NCBI GenBank assembly: GCA_030639665.1
Contig: DAOWCC010000160.1
Span: 1 to 5,420, forward strand
Direction: 5' to 3'
DNA: 5,420 nt
Source: Elusimicrobiota bacterium
Lineage (GTDB): Bacteria; Elusimicrobiota; Elusimicrobia; Elusimicrobiales; UBA9959
The notes beneath the pieces are model-generated. The model was not told the DNA's origin, searched no databases, and saw nothing but the letters and a program-made list of their open reading frames with translations. A program made the translations under genes and the position numbers. Shown piece after piece: positions 1-4,190 of this stretch (within the stretch, counting starts at the first letter, position 1; each line of letters opens with the position of its first letter).

Positions 1-559
1 CCGCGGCATGCCGCAGATTGAAGTTACTTTTGATATAGACGCTAATGGAATAATTCATGTTACGGCTAAAGATTTGGGAACAAATAAAGCCCAGCATATT
101 ACCATAAGCGCGGAAAATAAATTATCTAAAGAAGAAATTGAAAAATTTGTCAAACAGGCTGAAGAATTTGCCGATGAGGATAAGAAGTATAAAGAAAAAG
201 TTGAGGTTAAAAATGAAGCCGATTCTTTGCTTTATGCCACGGAAAAATCTTTGAAAGAGCATGGCGATAAAGTCTCTCAAGAGGAAAGATTGGCCATTGA
301 CAGATCTGTCGGCGAGTTAAAGGACGCTTTAAAAGTTGAGGACACTGAAAAAATAAAAGCGGCCAAAGAAGAGCTTGTTAAAGTGTCTCAAAAACTTGGT
401 GAAGCGATTTATAAAGAAGCTCAGGCAAAAGCTCAGGCAAGCCAAGCGGCAAGCGGAGCTCAAGGCGCGGGCGGACCTCAGGGCGCGGCTGAAGCGCCGG
501 CTGAAGAAAAAAAAGAGGATGTTGTCGACGCTGAAGTTGTAGACGAAACTAAAAAATAA
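1..559 (+). CDS. dnaK: Chaperone protein DnaK (Hsp70), C-terminal part, 5' end outside window
   Basis: DnaK is the cytoplasmic Hsp70 ATPase that binds exposed hydrophobic peptides, working with DnaJ and GrpE. Only the last 185 codons are present. The frame is already open at base 2 and begins Arg-Gly-Met-Pro-Gln-Ile-Glu-Val-Thr-Phe-Asp-Ile-Asp, the classic strand near the end of the Hsp70 beta-sandwich substrate-binding domain, so the ATG at 8 is an internal Met and not a start. It is followed by the family's Gly-Ile-Ile-His-Val-Thr-Ala-Lys-Asp stretch, then the helical lid (from about LSKEEIEKFVKQAEEF through the DALKVEDTEKIKAAKEEL helix), then an Ala/Gly/Gln-rich linker at about bases 415-505. 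It ends in an acidic tail, DVVDAEVVDETKK, comparable in place and character to the conserved Hsp70 terminal acidic motif. The stop is TAA at 557-559. dnaJ follows after 141 nt. The ATPase domain and any heat-shock promoter or CIRCE operator lie outside the window. Identification is secure. Confidence 0.97.
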   Translation, partial: RGMPQIEVTFDIDANGIIHVTAKDLGTNKAQHITISAENKLSKEEIEKFVKQAEEFADEDKKYKEKVEVKNEADSLLYATEKSLKEHGDKVSQEERLAIDRSVGELKDALKVEDTEKIKAAKEELVKVSQKLGEAIYKEAQAKAQASQAASGAQGAGGPQGAAEAPAEEKKEDVVDAEVVDETKK

Positions 560-568
560 ATTAACATA

Positions 569-632
569 GCGTTCACGGCGTATATTGCGTTGAGCGTTAA
601 AAGTAGTTATTGTTGCTTGTGACAGGTGACTG
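569..632 (+). repeat. Degenerate heptamer repeats in the dnaK-dnaJ spacer
   Basis: Just after dnaK the spacer contains GCGTTGA directly followed by GCGTTAA (587-600), with a third relative, GCGTTCA, at 569-575. A second pair, GTGACAG then GTGACTG, lies at 619-632. Each pair is a tandem of 7-nt units differing at one or two positions. The signal is short and degenerate and could be chance on its own. I list it because the next spacer has a clearer 7-nt array. No function is evident. Confidence 0.4.
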
Positions 633-635
633 ACA

Positions 636-667
636 ACCCTCCGTTCTTTAAAAAAAGCGCGGAGGGT
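636..667 (+). promoter_or_regulatory. GC-rich stem-loop between dnaK and dnaJ
   Basis: ACCCTCCG at 636-643 pairs perfectly with CGGAGGGT at 660-667, giving an 8-bp stem around a 16-nt A/T-rich loop. No uninterrupted T run follows on the + strand (the next bases are GACTTTATCTTAT), so it is not a canonical intrinsic terminator. Its position after dnaK and about 18 nt before the dnaJ Shine-Dalgarno sequence suggests a partial attenuator or an mRNA processing or stability element that sets the DnaK:DnaJ ratio. That role is inference. Confidence 0.5.
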
Positions 668-684
668 GACTTTATCTTATCTAT

Positions 685-690
685 TTGGAG
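685..690 (+). promoter_or_regulatory. Shine-Dalgarno sequence that fixes the dnaJ start
   Basis: TTGGAG at 685-690 lies 10 nt before the ATG at 701. It supports this ATG over the in-frame GTG at 626, which lies upstream of the stem-loop and would add 25 residues with no counterpart in the DnaJ family. Confidence 0.65.
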
Positions 691-700
691 TTATCATATT

Positions 701-1843
701 ATGGCATCTACTGATTATTACAGACTTTTGGGAGTTCCAAGAAACGCTAATGACGCGGAATTAAAATCATCATTCAGAAAACAAGCTCTTAAGTATCATC
801 CTGATAGAAATCCCGGAAATGAAGACGCGGAAGTTAAATTTAAAGAATTAAACGAGGCTTATAGCGTTCTTTCCGATTCCAAAAAAAGAAACATATATGA
901 CCAGTATGGTGAAGAAGGCCTTAAAGGAGCGGGAGCCGGCGCTGGCGCCGGAGGTTTTGGCGGTTTTCAAAATGTGGATTTAGGGGATATTTTTGGAGAT
1001 ATTTTTGGCGGCTTTGGTTTTGGCGGCGGGTCTTCAGGCAGAAGCCGTTCAAGAAAAGGCGGAGATTTAAAGCATGATGTCGAAATACCTCTGGAAGAAG
1101 CTTTTAACGGCTCAAGGGCCTCTGTAAGTTTTGAACGGACGGAATTATGTTCATTGTGTCATGGCTCGGGCGCCAAGCCTAAAACAGGACTTAAAAAATG
1201 TTCCACTTGCCAGGGTTCGGGCAGGGTGCAATACGCTCAAGGTTTCTTTTCTTTCGCCCAGACTTGTCCCGATTGCCACGGACAAGGAGAAGTTATAACT
1301 TCTCCTTGTTCACAATGTCGCGGAAGCGGGCATGAAAGAAAAAAAGCTATCGTTAATATTAAAATTCCTCCCGGCATAAACGACGGAACATTGATGAGAG
1401 TTTCAAGGGCGGGAGATGCCGGAACAAGAGGCGGAGACAGTGGAGATTTATATGTGCAGGTTTATATAAAACATCATTCCCGTTTTGAAAGAGTGGAAGA
1501 CGACCTGCTTTACTATATAAATTTAAGCGTTACTCAGGCGATTCTTGGCGCGAATGTGGAAATTCCAACCATAGAAGGCTCAAAAACAACTCTTAATATC
1601 CCTGCGGGAACGCAGTATGGCAAGATGTTTAGAATTTCAAATAAAGGCATGGCTATCTTAAATAGTAAGAAAAGAGGCGATATGCTGGTCAATGTCAAAA
1701 TAGATATTCCAACGCGTTTAAATTCCAATCAAAAAGAACTTTTCAAAGAACTTTCAAGTAGTATTGATGGAGATGAAAAAGTTATAAAAAAGAAAAAATC
1801 CGGAAGCATTTTTGAAAAGATTCGCGGTTCTTTGATTTTTTAG
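701..1843 (+). CDS. dnaJ: Chaperone protein DnaJ (type I Hsp40)
   Basis: This is the co-chaperone that binds unfolded proteins, delivers them to DnaK and stimulates DnaK ATP hydrolysis in the cytoplasm. The 380-residue product has the complete type I architecture. The J domain covers residues 5-70, with DYYRLLGV and the essential HPD at 33-35. A Gly/Phe-rich region spans about 73-117, including two DIFG-type motifs near 96-102. The zinc-finger domain has four modules: CSLCHGSG (150-157), CSTCQGSG (167-174), CPDCHGQG (189-196) and CSQCRGSG (203-210), with all eight cysteines present. The C-terminal beta domains carry IPPGINDGT (222-230) and RGGDSGDLYVQV (243-253). The end, IFEKIRGSLIF, resembles the usual family terminus. 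Length is typical for the family (about 370-385). The start at 701 is chosen because the J domain begins right after it and a Shine-Dalgarno sequence precedes it. It follows dnaK, as in the standard operon. Nothing is missing. Confidence 0.98.
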   Translation: MASTDYYRLLGVPRNANDAELKSSFRKQALKYHPDRNPGNEDAEVKFKELNEAYSVLSDSKKRNIYDQYGEEGLKGAGAGAGAGGFGGFQNVDLGDIFGDIFGGFGFGGGSSGRSRSRKGGDLKHDVEIPLEEAFNGSRASVSFERTELCSLCHGSGAKPKTGLKKCSTCQGSGRVQYAQGFFSFAQTCPDCHGQGEVITSPCSQCRGSGHERKKAIVNIKIPPGINDGTLMRVSRAGDAGTRGGDSGDLYVQVYIKHHSRFERVEDDLLYYINLSVTQAILGANVEIPTIEGSKTTLNIPAGTQYGKMFRISNKGMAILNSKKRGDMLVNVKIDIPTRLNSNQKELFKELSSSIDGDEKVIKKKKSGSIFEKIRGSLIF

Positions 1844-1873
1844 GAGTTCGTTAAGATATGTGTTAAAAGTCAA

Positions 1874-1908
1874 AGTTTGGTATTTGAGGTTTATTGTTTG
1901 AAGTTTGA
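1874..1908 (+). repeat. Degenerate 7-nt tandem repeat, five units
   Basis: Reading in 7-nt steps gives AGTTTGG, TATTTGA, GGTTTAT, TGTTTGA and AGTTTGA, all variants of a (A/T/G)GTTTGA unit. The flanks (AAGTCAA before, GTTGTAT after) are looser. The array begins 30 nt after the dnaJ stop and has no coding frame worth calling. It looks like an intergenic short tandem repeat, of the general kind seen in cyanobacteria and several uncultured phyla. Function is unknown. Confidence 0.55.
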
Positions 1909-1963
1909 GTTGTATGATTTATCAGGCCCGATTTGATGTATAGGAATTTCAAAGTTTTGCAAT

Positions 1964-1997
1964 AAAAAAAACTCTGCAATCCCCATGGATTGCAGAG
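1964..1997 (-). terminator. Intrinsic terminator oriented to the minus strand
   Basis: CTCTGCAATCC (1972-1982) and GGATTGCAGAG (1987-1997) form a perfect 11-bp stem with a 4-nt CCAT loop. Bases 1964-1971 are eight consecutive A on the + strand, so on the minus strand the stem is followed at once by T8: the textbook form of a rho-independent terminator. On the + strand the stem is followed by GTTAAAC, with no T run. All genes around it are on the + strand, so it cannot end dnaJ transcription by the standard mechanism. It would stop antisense transcription entering from the rsmE side. The structure is certain; its role is inferred. Confidence 0.75.
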
Positions 1998-2003
1998 GTT
2001 AAA

Positions 2004-2042
2004 CTGTTTGCTGTCGCGCTGTCGTACTGTTGCGCTATTTTA
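2004..2042 (+). repeat. Degenerate 8-nt tandem repeat upstream of rsmE
   Basis: Units CTGTTTG (7 nt), CTGTCGCG, CTGTCGTA, CTGTTGCG and the looser CTATTTTA follow each other without gaps and end 2 nt before the rsmE ATG. The array occupies the place where a Shine-Dalgarno sequence would be expected and contains none. It also contains the TTG at 2030 that could serve as an alternative, slightly longer start. No function is known. Confidence 0.5.
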
Positions 2043-2044
2043 TA

Positions 2045-2761
2045 ATGTCCCAATATTTTATAAATAAAAATAATATCAAAAACGATAAATTTGAAGCCGA
2101 TATTGACGAGTCCCGTCATATAATGAAAGTCGCCAGACATAGAATTGGCGACGAGATAAAAATTTTTGACGGCCGGGGGAAAAGATATTCGGCTGTTATA
2201 GATTTATATGAACGCCAAAGAGTTTCAGGCTCAATTAAGAGCGAAATGGCTTCTTGCGCGTATAAAATCAAACTTACATTGTGTTTTGCGCCCACAAAAA
2301 AAACGGCGGTTGAAGAAATATTGGAGCATTGCACTGAGACGGGCGTAAGTTCTTTTATGCCGATAATTACAAGCAGAACCCAAGGCCGGGAAAATTATTC
2401 GGATAAATGGATTCGCAAAAAAGAACGGTTTAAACAAATTCTTCTTTCAGCTTCAAAACAATCCGAGCGGGCTTTTATTCCCGAGTTATCGGAACCCAAA
2501 GTTTTTAAAGATGTTTTTGAAGGCGCGGATATTGTTTTCTTTGCTTTGCCCGAGGGGGATTCTCTGGAAAATTGTAAAGTGGATTTTAAAAACATTAAAA
2601 CCGCGAAAATTATTATCGGTCCTGAAGGCGGCTTTACGCCCGAGGAAATAGCTTTTGCCAAAACCAAAAAAGCCGTTTTTATAAAAATTTCAAAACATAT
2701 TTTAAGAAGTGAAACCGCCTCCATAGCGGCAAGTTCTCTTATACTAAATAATAGCGAATAA
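2045..2761 (+). CDS. rsmE: 16S rRNA (uracil(1498)-N(3))-methyltransferase RsmE
   Basis: RsmE is a SAM-dependent SPOUT-class methyltransferase that makes m3U at position 1498 of 16S rRNA in the assembled 30S subunit, near the decoding site. The 238-residue product matches the family length. The N-terminal PUA-like part includes DESRHIMKVARHRIGDEIKIFDG (21-43). The central stretch KKTAVEEILEHCTETGVSSFMPIITSRT (85-112) is the family's K..r...ii.k.tELGV..i.P..s.R block, followed by KKERFKQILLSASKQSERAFIPEL (125-148). The SAM-binding trefoil-knot motifs are IIGPEGGFTPEE (190-201) and ILRSETA (219-225). The usual Leu-Gly before the last motif is Ser-Lys here, a minor departure. The ATG at 2045 is preferred because the product then starts just before the YFIN strand. 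A TTG at 2030 would add five residues. No clear Shine-Dalgarno sequence precedes either start. mtaB follows 61 nt downstream, the same neighbour as in the Bacillus yqeU-yqeV pair. Confidence 0.94.
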   Translation: MSQYFINKNNIKNDKFEADIDESRHIMKVARHRIGDEIKIFDGRGKRYSAVIDLYERQRVSGSIKSEMASCAYKIKLTLCFAPTKKTAVEEILEHCTETGVSSFMPIITSRTQGRENYSDKWIRKKERFKQILLSASKQSERAFIPELSEPKVFKDVFEGADIVFFALPEGDSLENCKVDFKNIKTAKIIIGPEGGFTPEEIAFAKTKKAVFIKISKHILRSETASIAASSLILNNSE

Positions 2762-2798
2762 GGCAGTTAGGAAATCATGCAACAAGGTCGGCAGTTAG
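2762..2798 (+). repeat. Direct repeat GGCAGTTAG in the rsmE-mtaB spacer
   Basis: GGCAGTTAG occurs at 2762-2770, directly after the rsmE stop, and again at 2790-2798. The offset of 28 nt is four times seven, in keeping with the 7-nt periodicity of the dnaJ-rsmE spacer, but one coincidence of this kind proves little. The rest of the 61-nt spacer shows no hairpin or good ribosome binding site. Confidence 0.4.
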
Positions 2799-2822
2799 AT
2801 ATCTGAGCTGGATAAATAGCAT

Positions 2823-4085
2823 ATGAAAATATATTTTAAGACTATCGGTTGCCGCGTTAATCAGATAGAAAGTCAGAGCCTTAAGGAACAACTTTGTTCT
2901 CTCGGCTGCCAAAAGGCTGATGATGTAAGCGCAGCCGATACCATAATAATTAATTCCTGTTCCGTAACGGCAAAAGCCGATAAAGATGTTTTTAAATCCA
3001 TCGAAAAATTCAGGAAGCTAAATCCTAAAGCCGGAATTATTGTCACGGGCTGCACGGCCACGCTTTATTCGGACAAGATATCCAAATTATATCCCTTTGT
3101 CCGAATTATTCGTAATGAAGATAAAGAAAATATTCCGTTTCACATTATGAATAAAAAAGTAAAAAATGATTTTTTCGCGATTAAAAAATTTGACGGCCAT
3201 ACCAGAGCTTTTATTAAAATTCAGGAGGGTTGTAATTTTAAATGCAGTTATTGCATAGTTTCAAAAGCTCGTCCCGTATTAAGCTCAAAACCCGTTAAAA
3301 CCGTATTGGCTGAAATTGAAACTTTGATTAAAAACGGTTATAAAGAAATTGTTCTTTGCGGGATAAGATTGGGCGCGTACAAATGCGCTCAAACGGATAC
3401 GAATCTGGCGGCGCTTGTAAAAAATATATTTTCCATAAACGGTGATTTTAGAATCAGGTTTTCATCCATAGAGTCACAAGAAATTACGCCGGAGCTTTTA
3501 AAAGAACTTAAAAATGGACGAAAAAAATTCTGTTCATATTTTCATATTCCTTTTCAATCGGGTTCGGATAAGGTGCTTAAAGAAATGAATAGGCGCGGCT
3601 TGGCGAAAGATTATGCCGGAAAAGTTTCAAAAATAAGAGAATTGTTTCCCAATGCCGGCATATTTGCCGATATTATCGTGGGCTACCCGACTGAAAGTGA
3701 GAAAGACTTCAAAGATTCATTGGATTTTGTTAAGAAACTTTCACTTTCCGGCTTGCATGTATTCAGCTATTCCGCGAGAGAAGGGACTGTTTCAGCTGAA
3801 CTTAAATCCCTGAATCCAAAAATAGTCAAAGACAGATCGCTCAAAATGCGCGAATTGGATAAGATAATACGGGAAAAATTTAAAAAATCATTGATAAATT
3901 CCGTCCAAACCGCCATAGTTTTAAAGCATAAAGGCTCTTTTTCACATGCTTTGACTTCAAATTTTCAAAATATTAGCATTGAAGGAAGTCATGAAATAGG
4001 AAGTTTTATAGATGCTTTGATTACGGATGGCAATAGCGCTACGGTGATTAAGTCTCAATTAAGCGCTTTACAAGATAAACCATAA
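2823..4085 (+). CDS. mtaB: tRNA (N(6)-L-threonylcarbamoyladenosine(37)-C(2))-methylthiotransferase MtaB
   Basis: MtaB is a radical-SAM methylthiotransferase that inserts sulfur and a methyl group at C2 of t6A37 in tRNAs reading ANN codons, giving ms2t6A. The 420-residue product has the three family domains. The N-terminal UPF0004 domain has its cluster cysteines at C10 (TIGCRVNQIES), C46 (NSCSVT) and C77 (VTGCTA). The radical-SAM core has CNFKCSYC at 137-144 (C137, C141, C144). HIPFQSGSDKVLKEMNRRG (241-259), DIIVGYPTESEKDF (283-296) and LHVFSYSAREGT (311-322) are also standard landmarks. The last 60 or so residues are a weakly conserved TRAM-like RNA-binding domain. The GC-R-VN-Q-IES N-terminus and the position next to rsmE favour MtaB over MiaB or RimO. 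All six cluster cysteines are present, so it should be active. The first Met is preferred because the next is at residue 109. The Shine-Dalgarno sequence is weak (GAG at 2805-2807). The gene ends in tandem TAATAA stops. Confidence 0.92.
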   Translation: MKIYFKTIGCRVNQIESQSLKEQLCSLGCQKADDVSAADTIIINSCSVTAKADKDVFKSIEKFRKLNPKAGIIVTGCTATLYSDKISKLYPFVRIIRNEDKENIPFHIMNKKVKNDFFAIKKFDGHTRAFIKIQEGCNFKCSYCIVSKARPVLSSKPVKTVLAEIETLIKNGYKEIVLCGIRLGAYKCAQTDTNLAALVKNIFSINGDFRIRFSSIESQEITPELLKELKNGRKKFCSYFHIPFQSGSDKVLKEMNRRGLAKDYAGKVSKIRELFPNAGIFADIIVGYPTESEKDFKDSLDFVKKLSLSGLHVFSYSAREGTVSAELKSLNPKIVKDRSLKMRELDKIIREKFKKSLINSVQTAIVLKHKGSFSHALTSNFQNISIEGSHEIGSFIDALITDGNSATVIKSQLSALQDKP

Positions 4086-4099
4086 TAATCCATAATAAT
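4080..4099 (+). repeat. Tandem 10-bp duplication spanning the mtaB stop
   Basis: CCATAATAAT occurs twice head to tail (4080-4089, 4090-4099). The first copy includes the last Pro codon and the TAA TAA stops of mtaB. It is followed by AT-rich sequence (TATAATTATAG). It is probably a small replication-slippage duplication. No hairpin with a T run that would end the mtaB transcript is apparent in this spacer. Confidence 0.6.
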
Positions 4100-4173
4100 T
4101 ATAATTATAGTTATAAGCGCGTGAGCTTTTGCGTTTTATATAGCTATTCCTTATGCGCTCTATTAGGGGTTGC

Positions 4174-4183
4174 AGGGGGGAGA
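4174..4183 (+). promoter_or_regulatory. Strong purine-rich ribosome binding site for the acidic open frame
   Basis: AGGGGGGAGA at 4174-4183 ends 7 nt before the ATG at 4191. It is the best Shine-Dalgarno-like sequence in the window and fixes the start of the downstream frame. It contrasts with rsmE and mtaB, which have none that is convincing, and suggests that this gene is translated well. Confidence 0.7.
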
Positions 4184-4190
4184 TTTGATA

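Noticed and set aside
8..10. ATG at 8 as a gene start
   Set aside because: The frame is open upstream and encodes Arg-Gly before the Met, matching the internal RGxPQIEVTFDID motif of DnaK.
626..700. GTG at 626 as an upstream start for dnaJ
   Set aside because: It would add 25 residues unlike any DnaJ N-terminus and would run through the stem-loop. The ATG at 701 has a Shine-Dalgarno sequence and the J domain begins right there.
560..700. CIRCE or other heat-shock operator before dnaJ
   Set aside because: No TTAGCACTC-N9-GAGTGCTAA-like inverted repeat is present. The operon promoter would lie upstream of dnaK, outside the window.
1844..2044. CRISPR array in the repeat-bearing spacer
   Set aside because: Repeat units are 7-8 nt, contiguous and without spacers, and there are no cas genes.
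2041..2046. TATAAT as a -10 promoter element before rsmE
   Set aside because: It overlaps the ATG at 2045, so transcripts would start inside the gene. No -35 box is found at 16-18 nt spacing.
1949..2140. 63-codon minus-strand frame over the dnaJ-rsmE spacer
   Set aside because: It spans the terminator hairpin and the 8-nt repeats and overlaps the rsmE start. It has no ribosome binding site and no recognisable protein features.
2116..2724. Three overlapping minus-strand frames within rsmE
   Set aside because: They are short antisense frames inside a well-conserved gene, with no start signals or domains.
4115..4130. AAGC/GCTT hairpin plus T4 as a terminator after mtaB
   Set aside because: The stem is only 4 bp and the T run is short. 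It is too weak to call.
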